Shown: positions 10,291 to 19,212 of the stretch, piece after piece
Layout of the letters: every line of letters starts with the position of its first letter
Position numbering within the stretch: the stretch's first letter is position 1
Position numbers and translations under genes: made by a program
Assembly (NCBI RefSeq): GCF_012726345.1
Contig: NZ_PTXN01000005.1
Span: 124,001 to 188,000 of the forward strand
Length of the DNA: 64,000 nt
Source of the DNA: Marinomonas sp. UCMA 3892
Lineage (GTDB): Bacteria > Pseudomonadota > Gammaproteobacteria > Pseudomonadales > Marinomonadaceae
Direction of reading: 5' to 3'
The notes under the pieces: generated by a model
What the model was told of the DNA's origin: nothing
What the model saw: the letters and a program-made list of their open reading frames with translations, nothing else
Database searches by the model: none

Positions 10291-10328
10291 ATCAATTCGT
10301 TATATAGTTCAATATATAACGAATTGAT
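10291..10328 (+). promoter_or_regulatory. ModE operator upstream of modA
   Basis: A perfect 16-bp inverted repeat with a 6-base spacer contains CGTTATATA-N6-TATATAACG, which matches the known ModE-molybdate operator architecture. It lies about 40 bases before the modA start, and a ModE homologue is encoded at 13011-13823. Molybdate-loaded ModE should repress the operon here. Confidence 0.88.
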
Positions 10329-10368
10329 ATAAATCCTACTTTCAGACAACTCTATAAGGATAAAACTC

Positions 10369-11127
10369 ATGCGGTCATTCACCTCGCTAAGCATCATGCT
10401 ATTAAGCTTCTTGACACTTAACTCCTCAACTTACGCCGAAGAAATTCATGCGGCTGTAGCATCAAACTTCACTGCCCCTATGAAAGACATAGTCAAACAG
10501 TACGAAGAAGAATCGGGTAACAAAGTCATTCTATCTTTTGGTTCCTCAGGTAAATTCTTCGCCCAAATCCAAAATGGCGCTCCGTTTCAGATATTTCTAT
10601 CAGCTGATGAAAACAAACCTGATGCCTTAGAAAAAGCAGGATTAATCGTTACAGGTACTCGTTTCACCTATGCTATTGGTGCCCTAGCATTATGGTCAGT
10701 CAAGCCTGATTTTATCGATAACAATGATGCTCGTTTAAAAAGCGGTGATTTTAATAAATTGGCGTTAGCCAACCCAAAACTTGCGCCATATGGCATTGCC
10801 GCAACAGAAGTATTGGAGGGATTAGGGCTAACAGAATCAACTAAATCCAAATGGGTAATGGGTGAAAATATTTCACAAACCTATCAATTTGCAAGTACAG
10901 GCAATACAGACTTAGGATTCGTCGCGCTATCACAAATAATGAGCGAAGGACGAATTACAAAAGGCTCAAGTTGGATAATTCCCACTGATCAATACAGCCC
11001 TATACGCCAAGATGCCGTATTATTAAAAAGTGCAGAAAATAGCACTGCAGCAAAAGAACTTCTTAACTACCTCCGTAGTGATAAAGCTCGTAGCATCATT
11101 CATTCATACGGTTATAAAACGGAATAA
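10369..11127 (+). CDS. modA: Molybdate-binding periplasmic protein ModA
   Basis: The 252-residue product has a Sec signal peptide (about residues 1-23, ending STYAEE) and the ModA fold: HAAVASNF at the start of the mature protein, LSFGSSGKFFAQIQNGAPF with the oxyanion-binding serines, SADENKPDALEKAG, and NTDLGFVALSQI. It captures molybdate or tungstate in the periplasm and delivers it to ModBC. It is the first gene of modABC, preceded by TAAGGA and the ModE palindrome. The second gene starts 9 bases after its stop. Confidence 0.94.
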   Translation: MRSFTSLSIMLLSFLTLNSSTYAEEIHAAVASNFTAPMKDIVKQYEEESGNKVILSFGSSGKFFAQIQNGAPFQIFLSADENKPDALEKAGLIVTGTRFTYAIGALALWSVKPDFIDNNDARLKSGDFNKLALANPKLAPYGIAATEVLEGLGLTESTKSKWVMGENISQTYQFASTGNTDLGFVALSQIMSEGRITKGSSWIIPTDQYSPIRQDAVLLKSAENSTAAKELLNYLRSDKARSIIHSYGYKTE

Positions 11128-11136
11128 CACCACAAC

Positions 11137-11820
11137 ATGCTTTCTGCGTCAGACCTAGAAGCCATTTGGCTAACCTTTAAAGTAGCAACAACTGTTACTG
11201 TTATTTTACTGCTCATTGGAACCCCAATCGCATGGTGGTTGGCTCGTACCCGCTCTCGCCTAAAAGGCCCAGTCGGTGCCATAGTCGCATTGCCACTCGT
11301 TTTGCCACCCACTGTGCTGGGGTTTTATCTTTTGATAGCAATGGGACCCAATGGCTTTATTGGACAACTAACTCAAGAATTGGGGATAGGAACACTACCT
11401 TTTACTTTTTGGGGTCTGATAGTCGCATCAGTGTTTTATTCTCTGCCCTTTGTCGTACAACCCATACAAAACGCCATTGAAGCAATTGGAGAACGACCAT
11501 TAGAAGTAGCAGCCACTTTACGAGCTGGCAGCTGGGATCGCTTTTTCACTATTGTATTACCATTAGCAAAGCCCGGTTTTATTACTGCGGCGATTTTGGG
11601 TTTTACGCATACTGTCGGCGAATTTGGTGTTGTCTTAATGATTGGCGGCAATATTCCCGGACAGACTCGCGTTGTATCAGTGCAAATCTACGATCATGTT
11701 GAAGCACTGGAATATGACCAAGCCCATAAACTTGCCGCTATAATGGTGATTTTTTCATTTTTGGTGTTGCTCGGTCTGTATAGCTTTCAACGAAAAAATA
11801 CACTGTGGGGAGCGAAGTGA
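11137..11820 (+). CDS. modB: Molybdate ABC transporter permease ModB
   Basis: This 227-residue inner-membrane permease has about five membrane helices and the cytoplasmic EAA-type loop ([25 protein letters not shown]) that contacts the ATPase. Conserved stretches [14 protein letters not shown] and [20 protein letters not shown] are typical of ModB. It sits between modA and modC, and its stop overlaps or abuts the modC start, which suggests translational coupling. Confidence 0.94.
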   Translation: MLSASDLEAIWLTFKVATTVTVILLLIGTPIAWWLARTRSRLKGPVGAIVALPLVLPPTVLGFYLLIAMGPNGFIGQLTQELGIGTLPFTFWGLIVASVFYSLPFVVQPIQNAIEAIGERPLEVAATLRAGSWDRFFTIVLPLAKPGFITAAILGFTHTVGEFGVVLMIGGNIPGQTRVVSVQIYDHVEALEYDQAHKLAAIMVIFSFLVLLGLYSFQRKNTLWGAK

Positions 11821-11822
11821 GC

Positions 11823-12962
11823 ATGCCAACAAACAACACCACAACAGAGAATACAGAAAGCATAGAAACTACCGAAAAAGGCCTGTATGCCAAATTCCAC
11901 CTACAACACTCAAATACAAAATCATCAGGTTTTGCTTTAAATGTCGACCTTACTCTTCCGGAAAGTGGTGTAACAGCTATTTTTGGACAATCCGGTTCTG
12001 GGAAAACCACCCTACTACGCTGTATTGCAGGACTAGAGCGAGCACAACAAGGGCACTTCATGATGAAAGGGGAGATATGGCAAAACGATACTATTTTCCT
12101 ACCGACTCATAAACGGCCATTAGGCTATGTGTTTCAAGAATCTAGCCTCTTTACCCATCTAACCGCAAAAGGCAATTTAGATTACGCCATAAAACGCAGT
12201 GGCATTCCTTTACCACCCAATTTATACGAACAAGTTATTGACTTAATGGGCATTGAATCTGTACTGGCGCATAATTCACAGCAACTGTCTGGCGGTGAAA
12301 AACAACGTGTTGCCATCGCCCGAGCCTTATTGATTCAACCAAAAATATTACTCATGGATGAACCCTTAGCATCACTAGATAACGCAAGAAAACAAGAAAT
12401 CCTGCCCTACCTAGAAAAGCTTCGTTCTACCCTCAAAACCCCCATTTTATATGTCAGCCATTCGGTGGAAGAAGTCATGCGCCTGGCTGATCATGTGGTG
12501 CTGATGCAAGACGGCAAAGTGGCCACTCAAGGGCATGTAGAGGAGGTTTTTTCGCAGCTTAAATCACCTCTGCTGGTGAATAGTGACACTGGCGTCATCT
12601 GGCAAGGCAAGATTATTGAACAAGATGATAAGTGGCACTTATCAAAAGTATCTTGTGCAGGTAGCGACTTATGGATTCGTAACAACGGCGACACTCTCGG
12701 ACAAAATGTTCGTGTAAGAATACTCGCCACTGACGTAAGTTTAACGCTCACTTATCATGAAGATTCCAGCATATTAAATCGACTGCCAGTAAAAGTCCTC
12801 GAAATTGTTGCAGACAAGGACCCGGCCATGGCGCTAGTCCGATTACAAACAAAACAAAATACGCTTATAGCAAGATTGACCTATCGATCCGTTGAGCACC
12901 TAGCCTTAACAGAAGGAAAAGTACTATGGGCTCAAATTAAAAGTGTGGCTCTTGTAAGGTAA
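11823..12962 (+). CDS. modC: Molybdate ABC transporter ATPase ModC
   Basis: Walker A is FGQSGSGKTTLL, the signature LSGGEKQRVAIARAL and Walker B ILLMDEPLASLD are present, and the last 65 or so residues form a molybdate-binding TOBE/Mop-like domain. It energises molybdate import through ModB. Three starts are possible: GTG 11805, GTG 11817 (overlapping the modB stop as GTGA) and ATG 11823. I use 11823, which has GGGGAG about ten bases upstream, but 11817 is nearly as good. An unusual N-terminal stretch rich in Thr, Asn and Glu precedes the ABC fold. Confidence 0.93.
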   Translation: MPTNNTTTENTESIETTEKGLYAKFHLQHSNTKSSGFALNVDLTLPESGVTAIFGQSGSGKTTLLRCIAGLERAQQGHFMMKGEIWQNDTIFLPTHKRPLGYVFQESSLFTHLTAKGNLDYAIKRSGIPLPPNLYEQVIDLMGIESVLAHNSQQLSGGEKQRVAIARALLIQPKILLMDEPLASLDNARKQEILPYLEKLRSTLKTPILYVSHSVEEVMRLADHVVLMQDGKVATQGHVEEVFSQLKSPLLVNSDTGVIWQGKIIEQDDKWHLSKVSCAGSDLWIRNNGDTLGQNVRVRILATDVSLTLTYHEDSSILNRLPVKVLEIVADKDPAMALVRLQTKQNTLIARLTYRSVEHLALTEGKVLWAQIKSVALVR

Positions 12963-12991
12963 TCACATAAACAGAAAAAGAGATTAAAGAG

Positions 12992-13026
12992 ACTCAGAAG
13001 CGAAGAGAATCTATTCGTCTCTGAGT
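12992..13026. terminator. Possible bidirectional terminator between modC and modE
   Basis: An imperfect inverted repeat (ACTCAGA...CGAA and TTCG...TCTGAGT) lies between these convergent genes and overlaps the last codons of modE. There is no long T tract, so the call is tentative. Confidence 0.4.
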
Positions 13027-13823
13027 AATATCACGCTTGGAGCCTTAAATAACGCACAAGCTTTATTACCCACTTCTAGCGCTAATTCCGTTGCACTGAT
13101 GTTGGTAATAATCGCAGATACTGACTTTCCGCCCCCAATATCTAACGTCACGTCCGTATTGACTGCACCTGGTAACAAACGCGAGATCGTACCAACCAGC
13201 TTGTTTCGAGCACTGGTGATAACACCTGTATCAGTACTCAAAATCACTGAAGAAGCCTTGATCAAAGCCACTACGTCACAACCTTTATTCAGCGCAAGTA
13301 GCTCAACACTTTCCTGAGTAATCATCGCAATGATCGATTGATTAGTACCGATATCCAACTCAACCTCAGCATTCACCGCGCCAAAAGTAATATTACTAAC
13401 CGTACCTCGAAATTGATTTCTTGCACTAGTTTTCATACTCTCACTCCTCATAAAACCCGCGATATCATTCAAGGTATGCAGCTTATCACCTAAACGCTCA
13501 ATAAATTTCCGATGCTCTTCCTGTAGAGATTGAAAGCCCGAAATAACCCGATGGCCCAACTCAGTTAACAAAGTTCCGCCGCCTTGTGCGCCGCCGGTAG
13601 AACGAACTACCAAAGGCTGAGCCGACATATTATTCATCGCATCAATACGATCCCATGCAGTTTTATAACTGATTCCCACCTGCTTTGCCGCCTTAGAAAT
13701 CGAACCACAGTCATCAATAGCTGCCAACAACTCAATTTGCGCAGATGCAAAAGATTTATGCTGCTCGGTTAATAGGAAAACCTCCCCCTTCAACCCAGCC
13801 AACGCTGTTTTTGTATTATCCAT
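13011..13823 (-). CDS. modE: Molybdate-responsive transcriptional regulator ModE
   Basis: The 270-residue protein has an N-terminal LysR-like winged helix (IDDCGSISKAAKQVGISYKTAWDRIDAMN, about 34-62, followed by the VRSTGGAQGGGTLLTELG wing) and two C-terminal Mop domains (about 128-195 and 200-268; repeats begin SARNQFRGTVSNI and SARNKLVGTISRL). This is the full ModE layout. With bound molybdate it dimerises and binds the palindrome upstream of modA. It is convergent with modABC, so repressor and operon have separate promoters. Confidence 0.94.
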   Translation of the reverse strand: MDNTKTALAGLKGEVFLLTEQHKSFASAQIELLAAIDDCGSISKAAKQVGISYKTAWDRIDAMNNMSAQPLVVRSTGGAQGGGTLLTELGHRVISGFQSLQEEHRKFIERLGDKLHTLNDIAGFMRSESMKTSARNQFRGTVSNITFGAVNAEVELDIGTNQSIIAMITQESVELLALNKGCDVVALIKASSVILSTDTGVITSARNKLVGTISRLLPGAVNTDVTLDIGGGKSVSAIITNISATELALEVGNKACALFKAPSVILLRDE

Positions 13824-13892
13824 GGAGCGCTCACTTAGAAATAATAGCCAATTGTGCCCGTCAGTTTACAGGTATGCAGTCATTGCGGAACA

Positions 13893-14843
13893 CTAGGATT
13901 TACCATTTTTGGGGCTTGCCAGCTTCTGCCACCCATCTAGTACTGCCTCTAACTTAAGTAGCTGGGCTGCGTGTTTGTCTTGATTTTCAGCCAACTTAGC
14001 AATGTTTTGTAGTTTCCAACGTATGGCTGGTAATTCTGCTACTTCTGGAAAATCAAACAATGACCAATCAGGATTTCCTTGCTTAAAAGACAATAGAAAT
14101 GCGCGATCTTGTAGTGTGAAGTGTGTTTGTAGAGCTATCAACATAGCGGGTCTTACAGAAACTAAATCTTCAAGATCAACAGTTTTAAAAGTCATCCCAT
14201 CAAACTCTTTGTAAAATGTCTCATCAAGCGACTGCCAATTAGGCGCCATCACTTCACTTATGGGCCTTGGGTGACTTAAAACATAAGTAAGAAATCCTAC
14301 AAAGATTTCCCGAGAAATACCGCTCTCTTCAAGTAACATACGGACATCAAATAAATCTCGAGGATGCTGACGATCCATTGCAGCACATAGCTTACCGCCA
14401 TAAAGATCCGGAATACTAACAACCTGCACCTCGGCATAACCAAACTCGTCTTCTACTGAGGGCTGAACAGACATTGTCTCAGGTTGATGTAATGTACCTC
14501 TCGCAACAGGAGAAACCTCAATTTTGATTGTTGCATTTGGGCTTGTTACAACAATCCGAAGCTCGTCTATCTTTTGATCCTGTAATACGGCACGAATCAA
14601 AGGCTGAACATTGATTAAGTCTGTAATCCGTTGCAGAGCCGCTCTTACATTTGCTAATGCTTCATCTCTAGGTTCAAGTGGGAGATAAGCCAAATCAATA
14701 TCCACTGACAAGCGAGGAAAATTTCTCACAAATAAGTTAATAGCCGTACCACCCTTAAGTGCGAATACCGGCTCTGTTGCTACCACTGGCAACACCCTAA
14801 TAAGTAACGAAACCTGATTGTAATACGGACTATCCCTATCCAT
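13893..14843 (-). CDS. AbiEii-type nucleotidyltransferase toxin
   Basis: The ATG at 14843 follows an AGGAGAG ribosome site formed by the end of the antitoxin gene, giving 316 residues. The nucleotidyltransferase motifs are visible: LKGGTAINLF and SVDIDLAYLP (the G-G-T...L and D-x-D pair of the DUF1814/AbiEii family), then IKIEVSP and DLYGGKLCAAMDRQHPRDLFD. AbiEii toxins transfer nucleotides to tRNA or related targets and cause growth arrest or abortive infection in type IV toxin-antitoxin systems. Four bases separate it from the antitoxin gene upstream. Toxin activity here is inferred from family. Confidence 0.88.
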   Translation of the reverse strand: MDRDSPYYNQVSLLIRVLPVVATEPVFALKGGTAINLFVRNFPRLSVDIDLAYLPLEPRDEALANVRAALQRITDLINVQPLIRAVLQDQKIDELRIVVTSPNATIKIEVSPVARGTLHQPETMSVQPSVEDEFGYAEVQVVSIPDLYGGKLCAAMDRQHPRDLFDVRMLLEESGISREIFVGFLTYVLSHPRPISEVMAPNWQSLDETFYKEFDGMTFKTVDLEDLVSVRPAMLIALQTHFTLQDRAFLLSFKQGNPDWSLFDFPEVAELPAIRWKLQNIAKLAENQDKHAAQLLKLEAVLDGWQKLASPKNGKS

Positions 14844-14847
14844 TGCT

Positions 14848-15627
14848 CTACTCTCCTTTTTTGATACTAAACGTTTCTGGCACTGTGATTTGATAAGCCT
14901 CATCAAACCGCCCGTTTTCTACAACTTGTCGCTTACCAGAACCTAATTTGATCATTTTTTCATCAAGACGTTTAACCCACTGATGACCGTAATAATGGCT
15001 TAAAAACAAAAACACTCGGTTAGTTTGAACTGAACTACTTCGCTCAAGAAGAGATTGAACCTTCCTAGGACTAAGATTTACTAAACCTTGAAAAAGTTCT
15101 GCCGCATGCTCAAACGAAATTTGCTTGCCGATTGCATCAACCACTTCATAAGCAGCAAGCTCGGGACAACTCACAGGTAATTCTTTTCCTTTAACCACGA
15201 CTGTCTTCAAGTCTCTATCAGGAACGACTTGTAGTTTATAATTACCACAATAAAACCAATTCTGATTTTGAAACTCGCGAAACCATTTAGGCAACAATTG
15301 CTTATTTTTTACACCAATCCAAACCTGCTCTTTGCTCAGCTGTAAATAATGGCTTAGCCCTTGGTGAGTTAAGCTACTCAAACCAGCCAGATGAACAGGG
15401 AAATGCAACTGCCCATCAATAGCTTGTATGGCATCAACCCAGCTAGGCTTGAGTTCATCATTTCCATCAGGACGATAATAAACACCAGAACACAGCTTCT
15501 TCAGCCAACCACTCTGTGCATACTTCTGAGCTAAAGAGTAGCTAACGCCATTTTCAATCAGCCACTGCTGAAGAACAAGCGCCCCAGGAGCTGTATGGGT
15601 AACAAGCCAGTTTATTTTAGATGACAT
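14848..15627 (-). CDS. AbiEi-type antitoxin / transcriptional autoregulator
   Basis: About 259 residues from the ATG at 15627; a GTG two codons earlier is an alternative. The N-terminal part (ALVLQQWLIENGVSYSLAQKY, then SGWLKKLCSGVYYRP) is the winged-helix region of AbiEi family antitoxins, and the C-terminal half is the antitoxin domain. In known AbiE systems this protein neutralises AbiEii without stable contact and represses its own operon by binding inverted repeats. A palindrome that fits lies upstream. Gene order, antitoxin then toxin, is canonical. Confidence 0.86.
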   Translation of the reverse strand: MSSKINWLVTHTAPGALVLQQWLIENGVSYSLAQKYAQSGWLKKLCSGVYYRPDGNDELKPSWVDAIQAIDGQLHFPVHLAGLSSLTHQGLSHYLQLSKEQVWIGVKNKQLLPKWFREFQNQNWFYCGNYKLQVVPDRDLKTVVVKGKELPVSCPELAAYEVVDAIGKQISFEHAAELFQGLVNLSPRKVQSLLERSSSVQTNRVFLFLSHYYGHQWVKRLDEKMIKLGSGKRQVVENGRFDEAYQITVPETFSIKKGE

Positions 15628-15638
15628 TTTCACACTCT

Positions 15639-15710
15639 AAGTATCAAAATAATCTTTATATCAAACCATATTGTTTACTATAAACCAAATATTAATACTT
15701 AAAGTATTAA
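15639..15710 (-). promoter_or_regulatory. Candidate AbiEi operator
   Basis: A near-symmetric 19-bp site, TTAATACTT-A-AAGTATTAA (15692-15710), and a partial copy of the half-site (AAGTATCAA, 15639-15647) flank the AT-rich promoter of the toxin-antitoxin operon. This fits the inverted-repeat autoregulation known for AbiEi, but is inferred. Confidence 0.5.
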
Positions 15711-15924
15711 AATATATATTTTAATAAACTATTTATAAGTATTACATACCTTGCTTAACTAGATTTGAACTCTAGGGTGTCATCAAACAAGATCGAGTAA
15801 GGGAGGTCTGAGCTACTACACTTAGTAGCCATGTAGAAAATTTTTTTCAGAGAGATATGTATAAAATTTGACCTTAGCAATAGGCGGTAACCTATCTCTT
15901 ACTTGACTATATTTAACAGACAAT

Positions 15925-15970
15925 AAAAAAGCCCCGATATGTCAGTTTTCACTAACCTATCGGGGCTTAT
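15925..15970 (-). terminator. Terminator downstream of the CAT-anticodon tRNA
   Basis: An 11-bp stem AAGCCCCGATA / TATCGGGGCTT (15929-15939 and 15958-15968) is bordered on the left by an A run, which reads as a T tract on the minus strand. It lies 10 bases past the CCA end of the tRNA. Confidence 0.85.
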
Positions 15971-15976
15971 TTTATA

Positions 15977-16053
15977 TGGTGGGCCTGCCCAGACTTGAAC
16001 TGGGGACCTGCCGATTATGAGTCGGATGCTCTAACCAACTGAGCTACAGGCCC
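15977..16053 (-). tRNA. tRNA with CAT anticodon (Met elongator or Ile2)
   Basis: On the minus strand this 77-base gene starts GGGCCTGTAGCTCAGTTGG, has a D arm, an anticodon loop CTCATAA with CAT, a T arm with GTTCAAGTC, and an encoded CCA. The acceptor stem GGGCCTG pairs with CAGGCCC. CAT occurs in both elongator tRNA-Met and lysidine-modified tRNA-Ile2. The stem sequence leans towards Ile2 but I cannot settle it by eye. It is a single gene with its own terminator. Confidence 0.93.
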
Positions 16054-16228
16054 TAAAAGCGTTGCAGATTATATCGATATGCTTGCCGCTTGCCAAGAAG
16101 TGCATGCAAATTATATGTAATAAATCTTCGAAAGTGGTTGATTATCCGGCTATTTTTTAACCAAATAATTACTCAGCCCTCTAATTTTCTGCATTTTACT
16201 CGATTTTTATTTATTGTTAACGACTCAT

Positions 16229-16747
16229 TTAAACTCGCTCAAAAGCGTGTTGAATGTCGGTATAGGTAACTTTCGTCTTAATGGCTTCTAACGCGATCAG
16301 GTGTAAAAGCTGTTCACGAGTGGTACAAGCATCTGGCAAGATGCTGACTTGATAAAGATCGGCGGCATTAGAAATCGCAGTATGAGTCACGCAGTTTTGC
16401 GTCATCATGCCGCAGATCACTAGACGATCTACTGCTAGCTCTTCTAGCACTTGCGTTAGGTTTGTCTCTTGAAAAGCATCGGCGTGTTTTTTGGTGATCA
16501 CTGGCGCATCAGGTGCGGCGTCTAGAATCGCTTGGTGAAGTTTCACCCCTTCGGTACCTTCAACAAAAAATGGCGATTCGCCAGCTGCTACATGCTGTAC
16601 AAGTACAATGGCGGCATTTTGTTCTTTTGCTGCGTTAATGGCATTAAGAATTTCTTTTAACGTATTGTCAGTATTCCACAGTGGAAAATTACCTTTATCA
16701 AAATAATCGTTTTGTGGATCGATGACTAATAATGCAGTGCGGCTCAT
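16229..16747 (-). CDS. Isochorismatase-family cysteine hydrolase
   Basis: The ATG at 16747 follows AGGAG, giving 172 residues starting MSRTALLVIDPQNDYF. The catalytic set is visible: Asp in LLVIDPQNDY, a Lys in the TKKHADAFQ segment, and the nucleophile Cys in GMMTQNCVTHTA. The family includes nicotinamidases, ureido- and biuret-type amidohydrolases and isochorismatases. It is a cytoplasmic enzyme, and the sequence does not fix the substrate. It is divergent from a GlxA-type regulator 140 bases away, which probably controls it. Confidence 0.88.
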   Translation of the reverse strand: MSRTALLVIDPQNDYFDKGNFPLWNTDNTLKEILNAINAAKEQNAAIVLVQHVAAGESPFFVEGTEGVKLHQAILDAAPDAPVITKKHADAFQETNLTQVLEELAVDRLVICGMMTQNCVTHTAISNAADLYQVSILPDACTTREQLLHLIALEAIKTKVTYTDIQHAFERV

Positions 16748-16886
16748 AAATTGGCTCCTATTAAAAATAGTATTGGCAAGCACAGTCGTCGTGCAAAGGC
16801 CTCTATATAGAATCGCAAAACCATGCATTCCATTACAGTGTCAAATTTGACATATTAAGGGCTTAAAATGACAAACAGGTGATTCC

Positions 16887-17831
16887 TTGAAACATTATCA
16901 AATCGCTGTACTTGCTTACCCCCATTCTCTTTTATCCGCTGTTTATGGTTTTACCGAGACGTTCAAGCTTGCCAATGAAGCCTGTGAAGAAGCAGGCTTA
17001 GAAGTTCGTATCACCACCCATATTTTGCATGAAGCCGACCTTCTCAAAAACCAAGAGACTCAACAACCTTATCACGCGGTGCTATTGCCTCCCAGTTTAG
17101 AAAAAGCCAGTTACAGCGAGAGAAATACCTGCATCAATGATTTTTTAATCGCACAGCATCAACAAGGCTCCATACTTTGCAGTGCCTGCGCAGGCGCGTT
17201 TTTCTTAGCTTACACCGGCCTCACAGATAAACGCGTAATGACGACACATTGGGCGTTGGAAGGTTTGTTTAAAGAACGTTTTCCTCAGCAAGCCATGGAT
17301 ACTTCGAAGATATTGATTAATCAAGGCGATATAGTCAGTGCTGGCGGTATGATGTCTTGGGTAGATTTGGCCATGGAACTAGTACAAGTACTGACGAATG
17401 CTAATATCGTTCGTCAGTTAGGAAAAACATTAGTGATTGATACAGGTAAAAGAGAGCAACGCTACTACCAGCAGTTTCAACCTAATTTCGACCATGGTGA
17501 TGCGGCGATTCTGGCGGTTCAGCATTATTTACAAGGACATTATGCCGAACTGCAACGCACTGAAAGCATGGCCGCTCTTGCTAAATTAACGCCGAGAACC
17601 TTTTTAAGACGCTTCGCTAAATGCACTGGATTCAACCCAAATGAATATTTGCAACGTATCCGTATTCAAACGGCTTGCGATGCCTTAGAACAAACAACGC
17701 TGCCGTTCGAGAGCATCGCCCTGCAAGTAGGATATGAAGATGTTGGCAGTTGCCGTAAAGCCTTTCAGAAGATTATGGGATTAACTCCCAGTGCTTTTCG
17801 CCAACGTTTTGTATCTTCTATAACAAGCTAA
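16887..17831 (+). CDS. GlxA-type AraC regulator with DJ-1/PfpI-like domain
   Basis: The N-terminal half (about 1-190) is a class I glutamine amidotransferase/DJ-1-like domain with the nucleophile-elbow region ILCSACAGAFFLAYTG. The C-terminal 100 residues are an AraC DNA-binding domain with two helix-turn-helices (MAALAKLTPRTFLRRFAKCTGFNP and FESIALQVGYEDVGSCRKAFQKIMG). Such regulators usually control adjacent catabolic genes, here the divergent isochorismatase-like hydrolase. The start is TTG at 16887, supported by AGGTGA five bases upstream and by the usual N-terminal length. Confidence 0.88.
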   Translation: MKHYQIAVLAYPHSLLSAVYGFTETFKLANEACEEAGLEVRITTHILHEADLLKNQETQQPYHAVLLPPSLEKASYSERNTCINDFLIAQHQQGSILCSACAGAFFLAYTGLTDKRVMTTHWALEGLFKERFPQQAMDTSKILINQGDIVSAGGMMSWVDLAMELVQVLTNANIVRQLGKTLVIDTGKREQRYYQQFQPNFDHGDAAILAVQHYLQGHYAELQRTESMAALAKLTPRTFLRRFAKCTGFNPNEYLQRIRIQTACDALEQTTLPFESIALQVGYEDVGSCRKAFQKIMGLTPSAFRQRFVSSITS

Positions 17832-17856
17832 TCAAGCAATTATGTAGCACAAAATA

Positions 17857-17892
17857 AAAAAGCAAACCCTCAGGTGTGATTTTGCTTTTTCT
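17857..17892. terminator. Bidirectional terminator between GlxA-type regulator and cupin gene
   Basis: The stem AAAAAGCAAA / TTTGCTTTTT lies between two convergent genes and provides a T tract in either direction. Confidence 0.75.
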
Positions 17893-17938
17893 ATCTATTA
17901 TTAGCCATGTTCAATCTACAGCTCTCGATCAAAAACGC

Positions 17939-18268
17939 TCAATCTACAATAAATAGCGTTGCGCCTTCAGAGGTTGAAGAGCGATGTGGTTCGGCATCAT
18001 CAGCCACTTGGTAACTCATGCCTGCGGATAACACAAAAGTACGACCGTCTTTTAATACGGTTTTCAATTCGCCACTCATGCAAAACAGAATATGCCCTTT
18101 GGTGCACCAATGATCTGCCAGGTAGCCCGCAGAATAAGTAACTATTCGCACACGAATATCACCAAATTGTTTAGTCTGCCAATACGCGAATCCACTTTCG
18201 CCTTTGTGGGTCGTTTTTTCGACACCTTGCCAATCAGTAATGCCAAAGGGTAAATCTGTAATCTTCAT
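17939..18268 (-). CDS. DHCW-motif cupin-fold protein
   Basis: This 109-residue protein is one cupin barrel. It contains YLADHWCTKGHILFCMSGEL, which matches the DHCW-motif cupin family (here the residues read D-H-W-C), and a C-terminal LSAGMSYQVADDAEPHRSS strand with a second metal-binding His. Members are small cytoplasmic proteins of unknown function, probably metal-binding. It is convergent with the GlxA-type regulator and not in an obvious operon. Confidence 0.8.
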   Translation of the reverse strand: MKITDLPFGITDWQGVEKTTHKGESGFAYWQTKQFGDIRVRIVTYSAGYLADHWCTKGHILFCMSGELKTVLKDGRTFVLSAGMSYQVADDAEPHRSSTSEGATLFIVD

Positions 18269-18403
18269 AAAAACGCCTTAAAATCCTTCTATTAACAAGA
18301 CAATACCGCACCATTTGAGCGGCATAACATATTAAGTAGTAAGCGTTAGCAAAGAACTTTGGTCAAGCACTATATTAATAGATTAGAACAATATTTAAGA
18401 TGT

Positions 18404-19141
18404 TTAAGCTATCTCTATTTGGTAACAAAACGTCTCTGCAGCACCATGAGAAATACGGTATTCCAAAGGTTTTTTGTCATAACCATAAGCCACTCGCTCA
18501 ATGACGGCAACAGGGCTACCTTCTGTAATTTTCAATGCTTCAGCAATATATGTATTAGCAGATTTAATAGTTAGGGTTTCTTTCGCTGAAGCGACAAGCT
18601 GGCCACATTGCTGCTCATAAAATGGGTAAAGCAAGTTACCAAACTCAGATATTTCTATCTCGATAAGACGGGTAAAAAGTGGCGCTGGCAGCCAAATTTC
18701 TTCTGTTAATACCACTCGATCTTCCAAAAAGCGCAAACGCTCAAGACAAATAGCCTTGTCATTCACATCTATTTTTAACGCATCAGCAACTGGCTGTGGG
18801 GGCTTTTTAAGTGTTCTGGATAGCAACTGACTTTCAGGCATAACAAAACGCCCGTCAGAAGACATCTGACGGAAAAAGCGAAATAAAGAGGCATTAAAAT
18901 CGGGGCGACGCACAAAAGTGCCACGACCTTGACTACGGTAAAGTAAACCATCAGTAACTAAGGTGTCGACCGCTTTACGAATCGTTCCAATGGCAACACC
19001 ATAGGTTTTTGTCAGCTCACTTTCAGTAGGAATTGGGGCATCAGGTAGCCAAGTTCCTGCGCTAATATTTTCTAGCAACTCATCACGTACCTGTTGATAT
19101 AGCGGTAAACGTTGGTCTCGCCCCTGCTTAAATAACGCCAT
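18404..19141 (-). CDS. GntR-family regulator with UTRA ligand domain
   Basis: A 245-residue GntR/HutC-type protein. The winged helix is at about 12-76 (PLYQQVRDELLENISAGTW, PTESELTKTYGVAIGTIRKAVDTLVTDGLLYRSQGRGTFV). It is followed by a UTRA domain (about 95-240) ending in a typical VAVIERVAYGYDKKPLEYRISHG segment that binds small metabolites. It is divergent from an amidohydrolase-transporter operon, with a palindrome between them, and most likely represses that operon until an inducer binds. Confidence 0.9.
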   Translation of the reverse strand: MALFKQGRDQRLPLYQQVRDELLENISAGTWLPDAPIPTESELTKTYGVAIGTIRKAVDTLVTDGLLYRSQGRGTFVRRPDFNASLFRFFRQMSSDGRFVMPESQLLSRTLKKPPQPVADALKIDVNDKAICLERLRFLEDRVVLTEEIWLPAPLFTRLIEIEISEFGNLLYPFYEQQCGQLVASAKETLTIKSANTYIAEALKITEGSPVAVIERVAYGYDKKPLEYRISHGAAETFCYQIEIA

Positions 19142-19212
19142 TTTGATCCCTCATTTGTAAAGAACATTATTCTAATACCCATACTGTAAGGCGTCTACGA
19201 TTGTTGACTTAA

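Noticed and set aside
15977-16060. tRNA-borne attachment site for an island carrying abiE
   Set aside because: I found no second copy of the tRNA 3' end between the tRNA and modE, so site-specific integration is not supported.
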